Shown: positions 1 through 11,223 of the stretch, piece by piece
Numbering within the stretch: position 1 is the first letter of the stretch
Layout: every line of letters begins with the position of its first letter
NCBI GenBank assembly: GCA_030068145.1
Contig: JAPJBO010000530.1
Span: forward strand, 62,001 to 126,000
Source of the DNA: Diplonema papillatum
Taxonomy: Eukaryota > Euglenozoa > Diplonemea > Diplonemida > Diplonemidae
Direction: 5' to 3'
DNA length: 64,000 bases
Program-made: the position numbers and the translations under genes
Notes under the pieces: generated by a model
What the model saw: only the letters and a program-made list of their open reading frames with translations
Database searches by the model: none
What the model was told of the DNA's origin: nothing

Positions 1-811
1 GGCGCTAACAAAACAAAAAAAACAAAACTCTGCCGGTCCGCACGCGCATCAATGCACCTCAGAAATGTCTCAGCACCGACACCTTCAAACGGCTGAAGAT
101 GTACTCGAGAGCGCCAGACTTGCTACAGGCCCTTGTGCGACGAGCCCTCATGCCTGACGGAGCGCCGTGTTGACGCCAGGGTGTACAGAAAGAGCCACTG
201 CCACGCACGTCCTAACCACCATGGACCGCCGCCTTTGTAGTTTCTACGGCACATCGACCATCGACATGAGCCATCGTCGACCGCACGAAGTAAACGGGTT
301 ACAGTTGCGAGTGCGCGAAGACGCGGGCCCCGTTCCAGGCCCCACCGATCCGCCTCGCAGGCTGCCGCTTCCTCTCGCGCCTCCCCCGCAAACCAGTGTT
401 TCCGCGAGTTGAAGAGTCGTCCAGTCGTCCAGGCCTTCCGGCATGCGATTCCCGTCTCCGCTTCTTGAGCACTCTGTTGCATTGCCAACGTTGAACTCCA
501 GGCGAACTCCAGGCACCGCCCTTGTTTTCTCGAGGAAAGTGTCCTTGGGGGCCGAGCCTGCAGCCCGCCGCTCTTCTCAGTCAAACGCAAAAAAAATGTA
601 TGGGTAGTCGTTCCCCCCGCCATTCGCGCACGGGTCGCTGCCTAGCTCCATCTATGCCATGCTCTCTTTCGCTTATTACTGTTTGTCTTCAGAGCCTGAG
701 AAAGGACCCTGAAAGACCCCTAATTTTGCCGGAAGCCCCAGCAAAAATAAACTGGTCGGATGCCGAAAATAATGGCTGCAGAATGCAAAAAACAAGACTC
801 TCGCTGCGGTT

Positions 812-988
812 GAAGTGACTAGGAAAAGCACGCCTGCATGGTATCGGGAGTTCCATGCCTTGTGCAGTCTGAAGTGACTAGGAAAAGCACGCCTGCATGG
901 TATCGGGAGTTCCATGCCTTGTGCAGTCTGAAGTGACTAGGAAAAGCACGCCTGCATGGTATCGGGAGTTCCATGCCTTGTGCAGTCG
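812..988. repeat. Tandem repeat, 3 copies of 59 bp
   Basis: Three virtually identical 59-bp units begin at 812, 871 and 930, each starting GAAGTGACTAGG and ending near TTGTGCAGTC. Just after the third copy the sequence CACAGATTGTTGCTGCATAT (about 998-1017) recurs near 18470 inside the reticulon intron, so the flank belongs to a dispersed family. Confidence 0.9.
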
Positions 989-1970
989 ATCCCCACAGAT
1001 TGTTGCTGCATATCAAGTTCAAACCATGCGTCACAAAAGGATGTAGCCCACCCACGACATACGCGTGGCACGATCGGAGTAGTTGAGCTATGGTTAAAGA
1101 CCCGTTCGTTGAAGGAGCTTGTACGTAAAATGCGGGATTAATGCGACACAGCTAAGGCAATCCACTCGCCTCGGGGCATCAAAAGTTATCCGAACCCAAA
1201 AATCCACAAACCAGCACGTCAACACCAAGGGTTGATCGTCGGCAAGCACAAAAAAGGAACAAAGGAGTGAACGCGTCCCGTGCACGCCCTCCTTCCTGCA
1301 AAAGAAGAACTCCTATAAAAAAGCAAAAAAAAAAAAAAAAAGGACAACAGCAAAAAAACGTTGGCAGAATCCCGCCCGGCATGTCGTGAGGGGGCACGCG
1401 TGGATTGATACCACCAAGCGCAGCGTCCGTCTCCCCCTCTACCCCTCGCGCCGCAGGGTCTGGTCGCCATGGGCGACGACCCCGTCAGTCGGAAGAACAG
1501 TTCCGAAGGCAGCAGGAACATCCTAAGCGAGCCTGACTTGCTCGACCCGCCCCCTGGCGTTCCCAAGAACGCGAAGCGGGACGGCTCGCCGCATCCGAGC
1601 CAGGCCACTCGACTCCGAGAGGCCACTGCGAGCGATGGTGTGCTTCCGTTTTTTTTTTTTGTATAAGCACCTGCTTTGTAGGAAATGCTTGAGGAGACTG
1701 CCAGTTGCGATAGATCAAAGGAGGTAAATGTGCTGTAGCCCACACGAAACACAGGTGAATCTGGGTTTAGTGGCGGGCGTAAGCGTTCAACAAAGAAGAC
1801 CCACTTGTAGTTGTATTGTTTTCTCCCCCTCTAGCCTCCTTCGAAATGAGCACAAGGCAGTCCCGAGTATTTTTTCTCACAACGTGGGCGGCGCCGAAGC
1901 TTACCAGCTTCGGCTGACACCATTTGCGCACTTAACCATGGTTAAGAAGACGACTGAAAGCACAGACACA

Positions 1971-2036
1971 AAGATAGCTCAAAGCATTTGCAAAATAACA
2001 CGAAAAGCCTCTAGGCAAACCCCCGTTTTCACATCT
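1971..2036 (+). repeat. Dispersed 66-bp repeat, copy 1 of 3
   Basis: The block beginning AAGATAGCTCAAAGCATTTG and ending in GTTTTCACAT recurs at 21348-21413 (a reticulon intron) and 59768-59834 (the RPS18 copy B intron) with only a few differences. All three are on the plus strand. Copies 1 and 3 share a little more sequence upstream (ACACAAAGATAG). There is no ORF. Confidence 0.85.
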
Positions 2037-2583
2037 CTTCCGACAAACAATTTTAGCTCTAACGACTGCGCTTGTCATCATCAAAGAGACGGTTGACAGC
2101 AAATCGCGGTGTAACTAAGCCGGCCCATCCCTATCTTCTGGAACTGCATCGATTTGCTGCCGCTGTTTATCACAGCGAAGCGCGGTCCACCAAGGTCTAT
2201 CAGGTCCATCCCTATCCCCTGAAGCTGCACCGAATTGCCTGGAGCTGTATTCGTCGGTCTGTCTTTAGCCACGGTCCAAAAGGAGGAAACGGGCCGGCTT
2301 GGTGCAACTGTAAACAGGGACTACACACGGACGCACAAGCAAAAATATAAGACGCTACTCACGCTGGTCTCAGAACACACAACCGCTCGATCACGTTCTT
2401 GCTTCTGGCAACCACGAAGATCCTTGACAGTTGGTCTTCTACTTTTGCAGCGGAACTGCCGGTGCCAATCGCTGCACGAATGCACGTCAAAGAGAAGAAA
2501 AATATGCGCACCTGCTGTGTGTGGTGCCGGTTTGCCGACCGTGAGGACGCATGCTCACCCTACAATCATCAATCAACTCGCAG

Positions 2584-5500
2584 GTCCGTCCGTCGGATCG
2601 TCGCCGTGTCCATCTCCCCCTCCTCTCCCGTCCAACCCGGCATCGCCGACCAATGACTCCGACCGAGCAGACAGCGGCCCTGCCGCCCTCGAGGCCAGCG
2701 AATCCCGAGGGTCGCTGCTGCTGAAGCGGCGGGGGACCTCGTCCAGCGTGTCGTCGTCGCGCCCTTCGAAGAAGCACGACCCCCTCCTCGTCTACTCGCC
2801 TCCCATCGAGCTCCCGTCTGCGGAGCAGCTGATGGGCACGTTCAAGGACCGGCTGTCGCACCAGCGGCAGACCGTGCACTCGCCGGCTGAGATCGACGCG
2901 CTCGACGTGCCTGCGATTCTGAAATGCATCAGCGAGCACGACGTCACGTTCATCAACACGCAAACCGGGTCCGGGAAGAGCACGCTGGTCCCGAAGGCGA
3001 TCATGGCTTCCGACGCGGACTACCGTGTGGTAACCACGCAGCCGAGGCGGACGGCCACCATTCGGCTAGCCGACACCGTCGCGAGCATGTGCAACCAAAA
3101 CGTGGGCGAAGACGAGATCGGCTACTGGATCCGGGGCGACCGCTGCGGGGGCCAGCACACGCGCCTGTGGTACATGACCTCGTACACGCTGCTCCTGCAC
3201 CTCCTCAACAACCGGATGGCTCCGCCGTTCACGCACATCATCATTGACGAATTCCACGAGCGGCAGCCTGAAATCGAGGTGCTCGTCGCCTTGCTCCGCC
3301 TTCTCCTGCAGAAGCCGCGGGGCAAGTCGCAGGGCTTCAAGCTCATCCTCATGTCGGCGACGCTCAACACCGAGGCGTGGGAGGGCTTCTTCAAGGGCCT
3401 ATCTTGGGGCATCTACTCAAACGACAACCAAAGGTATGCCTGGCTCCTTTACGAATCTCAATGACCCTTCGTCCATTTATGCGCGTCTTCTAGAAGACGG
3501 TGCATTGGGGTACCTTAAAGAGAGAGGTACTCCCGCCGTTTAACCGCGCTTTGACACAAAAATGCGGATATCCATTCATTCCATACAAGAGAGAGTTACT
3601 CCCGCCGTTTACCCGCGCTTTGACACGAAATGCGGATATCAATTCATTCCATACAAGAGAGAGTTACTCCCGCCGTTTAACCGCGCTATGACACAAAAAT
3701 GCGGATATCCATTCATTCCATACAAGAGAGAGTTACTCCCACCGTTTACCCGCGCGTTGGCACAAAATGCGGATATCTTCTATTCCATACATCGCAACAG
3801 GTATACGGTGCACGATTACTACCTCGAAGAGGCGTCCCTCCTCACGGGGGCCGCCCTGCGCCGACCGGCGACGTTCAACCAGACGGTCGTGAACCCGGAC
3901 ATGCACGACAACTCGCTGTACGTCGCGCAGCAGTTGATAAGGCTGATTATCAAGGAGTCGAGCCTGAAGCATTCGATCCTGGTCTTCCTGCCGGGCCGAG
4001 CCTCGGTCAGCAAAATGCGGCGGTGGATCGACGCGCACCTCTCGCACCGGCTGTATCCGATCCCGTGGCACGGCAGCGTCGAACTCGCGTGGATCCAGCA
4101 GCAGATCTCGCAGGAGGTGGAAGGGCTGCAGAAGGTGTACCTGGCGACGGACGTCGCCGAGGTGTCGATCACCCTGCCTGACGTCGTGTTCGTCATCGAC
4201 ACGTGCCTCGTGAAGCGGCCGCACATCAACGAAAGGGAGCCGGCAACCATCCTCCACCCGCAGCTCGTGCAGCAGTGGGCGTCGAAGGGCTCGGCGCTGC
4301 AGCGGCAGGGCCGCGTCGGGAGGACGCAGCAAGGGTTCTACTTCTGCCTCCTGCCCGTCGAATACGCGAAGATGCTCGACGAATACCCGGCGCCGCCCAT
4401 CTGCCACTCGCGCCTGGACGACCTCACCCTGCACCTCCTCCACGTCTGCCAGTCCCCCCGCGCCCTGTTCACGCTCTGCAAACGGCCGCCGACCGACGAA
4501 GCGCTGAAGGTCTCCATCCGGGCTCTGCAGGAAATCGGCGCCATCTACAAAACGGAGAACGCGGAGCGCACCGTCCCCGGGACGAACGCCGAGGACGGGT
4601 TCCTCTCGTGGAGCACCGACATCCTCCAGGCCGCGGTAGACGTCGACCCCAGCACCGAGCACGACAAATCAAGGTTTGCTTCATGAACCGAGTCGGCCAC
4701 AATCTCTGGTGTCGGGGAATCTCTGATACGTCAGTCCTCGGTCCAGTCTGGGTTGAGTGACAAGAAACCTCGTTGATCCTGCCAGTGGTCATATGCTTGT
4801 TTCAAGGATTAAGCCATGCAAGTCTCAGAGTAAATAGGCAAACGCGGCGGCTGCGGGCTCGTCTCCCCGCCCACCTTTTTTCTATTTTTGCATCCCTTTT
4901 CTGGACAACATCTTCCTCGAAGAAGGCTTGATGCTAGCATCAAACATGCATGAGAGGCAGTGTCCTGCCTAAACATTAAACTAAGACTTCCCCCCCGGAT
5001 ATTGCAAGGATCTGTCCTGCGCAGCTTAATAGGTGCCGCGTTTGCACCTTGTGTGTTGCGTTTGCACCTTGTGTGTTCTTGTATCGTGGCACAAGGATTG
5101 CACTTTTCACTCACCTGCTCAAGCTGCAGCGAACATCGGCACCCAACCGCTCACACAGGTTCTCTCCCTCGTTCATCGGGCTCATCCTGCAAAGGCTTCC
5201 AGTGGGCGTACAAGCGGGCATGCTCGTCTTCTACGGCCTGGTCCTTGGCTTGGAGACGATCTCCATCATCTGCGCGGCTGTCGTGCAGACCGCCATCCCG
5301 TTCGTCACCCTGTCGCCGAACAACCCGAACGACACGGAGATGGCGGGGCCTTCGTTCGAAGCGACGGCGGAGAGCAAAGCGCGGACGATGCGGTCCCTCG
5401 AGTTCTTCTGCCGCAACTGCGAGTCGGACCTGATCGCGAGCATCTACGTGTTCCTCGAGTGGAAGCGGAGGCGGATTGCGGGGGAAGAAGTCGACGCGTG

Positions 5501-7910
5501 GGCGGAGGAAGTCTGCGTGTCGACGGAGCGGCTGGTCGCGATCGACGAGCTCGTCGTGCATCTCCACAACGAGATCCGGGCGTTCTTCCCGTGCCAGAGC
5601 TACATCTCGCAGGAGGACGGCATCATCGACGCGCTGTCCCTCCAGAAGCAACTGAAGGTGCACCAGCCGATCCTTCTGTGGATGATCTGCGTCACCTTCG
5701 CGGGCAACGCTGTGCAGGTGAAGCAGATCCGCAACGAGTCCCGGAAGCAAGTGCGAGAAAGCGGGACCCCGATGTTCCTCCAGCGCGCCCCGACGCACTC
5801 CGACGGCCACATCCCGTCTGTGGTGACGCCTTGGAGGCTCGGGCACACTGTCGTGCCCGTTTCGATTACCGTCTCCGAAGGCCGGAACACGGTGGCCATC
5901 CAACAGTGCGTGGCCAATTCGCAGTTCCTGCTTCTCCTCATCCTCCTCTTCCCCGTCATTCGCTACGGCTCGACGCTTCTCGACGATTCACAGGGCACGT
6001 ACCGTGCCTTCAGTGTCACAATCAACGGCTTCGTTCGCCGCATCCGCTGCCCCGCAGCCGCCTCAGCTCTCGTTCTCGAGTTCAGGTTTGTGCGCGTGTT
6101 TTAATATTGCATCGTGCCCAGGAATTTTGAGGGCGGCCCGCACCGCGCTTCCGACGGGACGACAAACGCCCGCCTTAGAAGTACGTGGCAGTAGAGAGGC
6201 GACCGGAAACTGATCGGAGAGATGGTCCCTGAACTCCAACTTGTGGCTCTCTCTCTCTCTTTTAATATTGCATCGTGCCCAGGAATTTTGATCTTGATGT
6301 ACGTGTCCGCGCGGGGTGGTGGCTTTGCGTTGCCATCCGAGGCTGCGTCGCGTCACCATGCTGGGTTTCGCTCCTTCGTCGGGTCATTCCATCACAGCCA
6401 CATATACCCACACCCACACAGGACGCAATTTAACAACTGCGTATCTGCTCTCCGCTACCGCCGACAACACAGTCACGTCGACGACGTCTCATTCGTGAAC
6501 TACCTCCAGGTATAGCAAAGTTCCCTTCAGAGCACTGTGGTAGAAAAGGCTCGGGACGAACAGTCTGCTGGTGAACGACGACTTAGCATACGCCCAAGCA
6601 CGAGAACCAACCATCATCCGTGAGACATGCCGAGTTGCCCCGAGCCTGGCTGTGCGGAGGCAGTTGAAAGCGATGATAAACGCGAGGAGTCGCCGAGACT
6701 TTCCACCTGCGATCGGCAAGCGGGAGGCGAAAGCGTCTTTTCTCTCTCTTTCTCTCCCCACCGGAAACACCCCGCACAGGAGCACACGCAGGACGCCATG
6801 GGCAATTGCTTCTCTCTTCTCCGCTCGCGCGTTCACCTGATGACACAGCTTTGGAACGCAATGCGCGACCCGGCTTCGATGCCTGTCGAAATGCTCCTGA
6901 CGGTTCCTCTCGACGAAGAGCACGTCTTCCGACCGAAGTCTCTCATGCCGCAGTCCGAGCCAGAGGTACTTACTTTAGATTAAGCACCTTCAGCAGGAGG
7001 CCCCCAGTTGCAATTTCTCAAAGAGTCCACACGAAATACAATGTTTCTGGTTTCTGAGTCAGGCGGAAGGTGCGGCAAGGCGAGGAAAGCAGCCCGATGT
7101 AGGTGTCTTTACCCTGATCACCCACTGTACCAGCCGCGACCCGCGGTCGGAAGCTCCCCGGTGAGATGGTCCCTGCGCTCTAACTCGTTTCTGTCTCTCG
7201 AAGTCTTCCAACACACAGCTCGAACCGCTGCCGACTGAGGGTTACCAGTACCCTGACTTCATGCGCGAGTGGAGCCAAGGTCGCATGGGTTGGCCGACCA
7301 TGGCATGGGGCCAGCAGCAACAACAGGCCGGCATGTACGCCAACTTGGCCCACTACCAGCAAATGGGAATGGGCATGGGTCACCCGGGGCTGGGAATGCA
7401 ACCTGCGCTGCTGCAGTACAACGTATGTGTTCTTCTGTGCATGTTTTGCTCTCGATGGAATAGCCTGACGTCGAAGCTCTGTTCCTTTGGCATGGAACAC
7501 AGACGACTTCGAGTCATCGGGACGCGGGCTTCACCGTTAGGGGGGCCGGCTAGATCCCAGACGGTTCCACTTCCAGGGCACCCATCACAGCAGACAAGCG
7601 CTCTGGAGGTAATTTGGCGCCTATAATTGCCGCCCTGTTCCAGCACACGATACCATACCGCATCGTACACGCCGAACCTCTTTCACTCTCACAGCAACTG
7701 GCTTACGTCCAGCCGCACCAGCCTTTGCCCACTGACGCTTCGCAACTTCCGACGCCTGAAGGCGCAGCAGCCGGAGCGCTGCTCCCGCCTGGTGCAAAGT
7801 CCGACCCGACGTTGACGTATCAGGACATGCAGGACCAGTCGCAAGACGTGGATCTCGACATGTACAACGCGGAATACGCTATCTTCCGTCAGCGTGGCCC
7901 GTTGGTAGAG
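2584..7910 (+). CDS. DEAH-box RNA helicase, 7 exons seen, both ends unresolved
   Basis: Exons read as about 2584-3433, 3801-4673, 5159-6085, 6422-6510, 6849-6965, 7219-7422 and 7695-7910; every junction has GT/AG and matching phase. Exon 1 carries Walker A TQTGSGKST (about 2958), a DEFHER variant of the DEAH box (about 3247) and motif III MSAT (about 3351). Exon 2 carries motif V (ATDVAEVSITLPDVVFVID) and motif VI (QRQGRVGRT), then the winged-helix/ratchet start. Exon 3 continues the HA2/ratchet (RLPVGVQAGMLVFYGLVLG) and reaches the FLEWKR region typical of DHX proteins, then an OB-fold-like part. Exons 4-7 add a tail with a Gln/Met-rich stretch (WGQQQQQAGMYANLAHYQQM). Family members unwind RNA or RNP in an ATP-dependent way; which subfamily is not clear. 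The N-terminus is uncertain: 2584 is a possible acceptor, and an in-frame ATG lies at 2235. No stop was found after 7910. Assignment of exons 4-7 to the same gene rests on phase continuity only. Confidence 0.82.
3521..3790. repeat. 68-69 bp tandem repeat filling helicase intron 1
   Basis: The 367-bp intron (3434-3800) is largely 3.7 copies of a 68-69 bp unit containing TCCCGCCGTTTA (at 3531, 3600, 3668 and, with one change, 3737) and ATTCATTCCATACAAGAGAG. Units differ by a few bases. Confidence 0.9.
4765..4835 (+). pseudogene. Fragment of the 5' end of 18S rRNA inside a helicase intron
   Basis: About 71 bases match the universally conserved start of eukaryotic small-subunit rRNA, including GTTGATCCTGCCAGT, GTCATATGCTTGT and GATTAAGCCATGCA, with roughly five changes from the usual form. 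It lies on the sense strand of intron 2 (4674-5158) of the DEAH helicase. The sequence after 4840 no longer follows 18S rRNA, so this is an isolated insert and not a functional rRNA gene. Confidence 0.85.
4927..4980. repeat. Dispersed repeat, copy 1 of 2
   Basis: A block of about 55 bp starting TTGATGCTAGCATCAA and containing GCATGAGAG..GGCAGTGT recurs at 9458-9515. The first bases form a perfect short palindrome (TTGATGCTAGCATCAA). This copy is in helicase intron 2, next to the 18S fragment. Confidence 0.8.
6102..6291 (+). repeat. Direct repeat of 31 bp carrying a splice-acceptor-like end, helicase intron 3
   Basis: The sequence TTTAATATTGCATCGTGCCC followed by AGGAATTTTGA occurs at 6102-6132 and again at 6261-6291. 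Both copies present an AG|G acceptor-like junction within intron 3 (6086-6421). Splicing to either would give a short open stretch ending in a stop, so the acceptor at 6421 is preferred. Confidence 0.75.
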
Positions 7911-7993
7911 GTATGGCTTTCTTAGTTGTACTGTTGTACGGAAACACGTCCGGAACAACAGCTGTCCGCCTATTGTGTCCGTGGCTTAAAGGA

Positions 7994-8068
7994 CCGAAAC
8001 ACGGCGCAGACGGAACCAGTGCGGTGTTGAGCACATACCCATTCCAAGCACGTTTTTGCAACCCCCCC
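7994..8068 (+). repeat. Dispersed repeat with core GTGTTGAGCACATACC, copy 1 of 4
   Basis: The core GTGTTGAGCACATACC..CCAAGCACGTT..GCAA followed by a C-run recurs at 8519-8593, 9559-9620 and 24083-24134. The first three copies share extra upstream sequence (CGCAGACGGAACCAGT type). No coding potential. Confidence 0.8.
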
Positions 8069-8518
8069 CAGTTATTGGTGCTGGAAGAATCATTCCCTAT
8101 ACGTAAAGGAGAGTTGAAGGTCTTGGCAGCCTATCATAAGTGGTGTGGAGTCGCTCAGCTCAGTTACCGTATTGCTGCCACACAACAAAACAAACCCCGA
8201 ATCAGGAGTCATCCGACGACGAAGCATAGGCGTTGGATAAATTTCGGCTTCTTGCGGAGTGAAGTGCACGAGCCCACGCACTCCCGCGACGACTCCTCAC
8301 GGACCCCCCCCGAAGCGACGAATGGCAAAGCATTTTCTCATTGCTCCCGCGTGCTCTTACCTCGCGCGAGCGGTAGATTCATCTTTTATCTGTCACATCA
8401 CCTGGGTTTTCTCTTTTTCCTTTCTTTTTGTTTTTGAAAGCCCGGGGGAGAGCGGCTTCGTAGTTAACTTCTGGTTCCTATTTTCTTTCCTTCTCTGTTT
8501 CTCATGTCCCCCCCCCGC

Positions 8519-8593
8519 AACACGGTGCAGACAGGACCAGTACGGTGTTAAGCACATAACCATTCCAAGCACGTTCTCGCAAACCCCCCCTTC
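8519..8593 (+). repeat. Dispersed GTGTTGAGCACATACC repeat, copy 2
   Basis: Same core with GTTAAGCACATAACC and a C-run after GCAA; it lies about 0.5 kb after copy 1, and both follow a C-rich stretch. Confidence 0.75.
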
Positions 8594-8610
8594 ATTTTTT
8601 TCCGTCTCAG

Positions 8611-8693
8611 GGTACCAGGGAAAGCCTGCTACACGGGAGCCAAGCTTCACGTGTTCGGCGGTACTGCAGAGCCACGGGCCTACGGGTCAAGTG
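8611..8693 (+). repeat. Repeat shared with 58913-58990
   Basis: GGAAAGCCTGCTACACGGGAG matches the other locus closely (ACGGGAGCCA..GGTACTG..GCCTACG.GTCAA). Both lie outside recognised genes. Confidence 0.7.
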
Positions 8694-9457
8694 GCTACCG
8701 ATTTCCCAAACTAAAGCATCAAGGCGTGGCGCACCTTGGGGCTTGGCGCTTGCGCTGAACACAAGCTCGTCGAGACGGTCAGCCACAGGGCAAAGCGGAC
8801 GGGGTTGTGGCATTGTGCTGCCTCCGACTCAAGCTTTGCAAGCTGTGGTTGACCGTCACGTTCCTGGACCAGGAACGGTCTTTTTCTTTTTCTTCAGCTT
8901 CTTCCGTCTCAGGCACATACCGCACTAAAAGCGCGATTCACCCGGCAGGGCGGGATGTCGGAAGTGGCGAGAATTACGAGGGGGAAAAACATGTAGATGG
9001 TAGATGAGATGCATTGCTGCGAAACCTCTGGGATTCCAATGTGACCCGATGTCGCTGGCTGCGTGCGCGGCTTATCGCATTTATTGCGACCTGGATGAGC
9101 TGATCGAGATGAGGGAGGTCGACCGAGCACCCAGTTCGTTTGCACACTCGATGGAAAAAGGAAGTGAGAAGCAGTTTTGGCACCGTGGGGGGATTTTTCG
9201 CGTCACGCAAGCCGAAAGCAAGCATGTAGAGCTAGCAACTGCTTCGCGCGAGGGAGATGAACCCGAAGCGCTGAGTCAAACGCAAGCACGCAGTGCAAGG
9301 GCAGGCCAACTGAGCCAGTCCACTCCACCCCTTTCCCCTGGAAGTGCATCGAGCTGCCTGCTGCTGTGTATCACGGGCTAGCGTAGGCTATCCCAGTCTA
9401 TCAGGCGGGGTGGACCAACAGTCGTTGGTCAACCACACTTGCCCCCCTTCTTCGGGA

Positions 9458-9515
9458 CTTGATGCTAGCATCAAGCACGCATGAGAGAGGCAGTGTTCTG
9501 TCGAAGCGTTAAACT
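9458..9515. repeat. Dispersed TTGATGCTAGCATCAA repeat, copy 2
   Basis: Matches 4927-4980 over about 55 bp with scattered substitutions. Confidence 0.75.
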
Positions 9516-9558
9516 CCTAGAAATTTTCTCCCCGCAAAGAACCGAAACCGAAACTCGG

Positions 9559-9620
9559 GCACAGAGACCAGTGCGCGGTGTTGAGCACAATAATTCGCAA
9601 GCACGTTCTTGCAATCCACC
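9559..9620 (+). repeat. Dispersed GTGTTGAGCACA repeat, copy 3
   Basis: More divergent copy of the element at 7994; the CAAGCACGTTCTTGCAA portion is retained. Confidence 0.65.
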
Positions 9621-11223
9621 TTCCCCGACCGGTAGCAGCTAGTTGAGAAGATCTGCAACGAGGGCACCGGAGACTGCTTGAGCAGCCGCTCCACTATTGC
9701 CCCTTGCCAACCCGCTCCGGGTAGCTTGGCAAGTGGCAACAGGTAAAACCAGGCGTTTTTCTCTCCAAAAACAGCAGAGGGACCCTGCCACCATCAAAAG
9801 GTCGGACACCTAGCCACCGATTGTGTGTTCCTGCACACTAATCCGTTTCGGTTTGCAGTGTCGACCCTGATCCTTGGTGTTGCGCAATGGCTCCCGACCG
9901 ATTTAAATCTCAGACCATCAACTCTCCACACAGTTGGCATACGAAGAGAATGCCTCACCTGTGTCGGCCTGGTGACAACGCACTAGCCCAAAAAAAGTTG
10001 ACCACCCACAAAAAAAAACTGTCAAGACGAGCACACTTTTTTGGTTCGAAGAAGTGACAAAAAGCGAACTTTCATTGAGAAGAAACCCTCTGCACATTTC
10101 ACGTTCCGATTGGCCTGTGCTCCAGCTGGCTCACACCGTTCGATGTTGCCGGTTAGAACACGCTGCAAGGAGGGGAGTTCATTTTTTTGAAGGAGGTACC
10201 CGCTTGGTACGACCTCTTTAACCCCTGCTTGTTAAGCCAGCTCCACCCCCGAATTCTCCTAGTGTCGAGTCGAGGTGGTCGTGCTCATCAAGCCGTGCGT
10301 CTTGCTCCTATTAATTAAGTAAACTCCAAGATTCGGAACTGAAACGTGCATGCAACCGATTGACATTTCTAAAAGCTGCTGCGCTGAGCCAGCTTTTTGT
10401 CAGGTTGTTGGGGTGATCCGTCTCGACTCTGGTCACGGACGTTGAGTGCCACACAAGCCCTGCGTATTTTAAGCTGCGTAGCACGCCAACGCGCCAACTC
10501 ACACCGTTGGGCAGGCGGATCACTCTGTCATTTTTATTTGTTCTCCGTTCGTTTTTTTTTTTTTCCGGTCCCCCTCTTGCGTGTTAGTCCACCCGGGGGG
10601 GACGTGCGCTCTGCGCCGTTGAAGATGATACATAATGTCCCGTTCGTCTCTTTCTGCTTCATGCATTTTCGTATCCCGGACCCTGCGGGGAGACATCTTC
10701 TTACATCCCCGAATCATTCTCGGTTACCTTTCCGTAGCTGTGCTCAGTGGTTCCCGCGCAAATGATGTGTTCAGTTTCGCCGGGGGGGTGCTTACCGGGG
10801 TCTATGAACGGATGCGGACCACACAGTCAGCAACCCGTCTGCAGGCCCTACTGGCAAACCATTTACTCTGGGCATATGATCGCATTTCCGGTGACAGCTC
10901 ATCGGAGACACCGACACATCTAAAAATGTTGACGAAGGCCACCGGGGACTTAAAACCCCGGCGTTTCAAGCGAGCCTTCACTCTAGAAACAGCCTAAAAA
11001 GATTGAAGCAGAAGGTAGAGAACCTGGTAGGTACGTCCTTGTGTTGAGATGTGGTTTCTCGTAAAGTTGGCAAATAGTTGCGCGAAGCGACGGCGCCAAA
11101 GAAGGCCCTTTAGCACCACTTGTGCGTTCGTCGGTGCAAGATCCTAACACTGGCAATATTCAGCAACGTAGGAGTGATCCGGCGGGGGGCAGGGACCGGA
11201 CCCGGGAGCTCAGGCGGGCTTGC

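Larger units (their letters stand above)
1..2583. other. Region without a supported gene
   Basis: Short open frames exist on both strands but none has recognisable protein features. The stretch contains a poly-A/T tract near 1320-1340, a three-copy tandem repeat (812-988) and one copy of a dispersed 66-bp repeat (1971-2036). The last few hundred bases could include the first exon of the helicase that follows, because the helicase reading frame stays open back to an ATG at 2235; the upstream part does not look like conserved protein. Confidence 0.5.
7911..11223. other. Repeat-rich interval with no supported gene
   Basis: The 3' end of the helicase and any 5' non-coding exon of the PH-domain gene must fall here, but no exon could be supported. 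Short ORFs at 9004-9381 and 10635-10997 (plus) have no recognisable domain. The interval holds three copies of a 45-75 bp dispersed repeat, part of a repeat shared with 58.9 kb (8611-8693), and a copy of the GATGCTAGCATC repeat at 9458-9515. Confidence 0.5.

Noticed and set aside
4765..4835. A functional rRNA gene
   Set aside because: Only about 71 bp match, with changes at conserved sites, and no rRNA follows.
3733..5903. Long minus-strand ORFs (309 and 250 codons) across the helicase exons
   Set aside because: Antisense shadows of exons bearing clear helicase motifs.
11122..11223. GTG-initiated N-terminal extension of the PH protein
   Set aside because: A GTG start is not expected in a nuclear gene; the first ATG at 11224 was used, with an upstream exon left open as a possibility.
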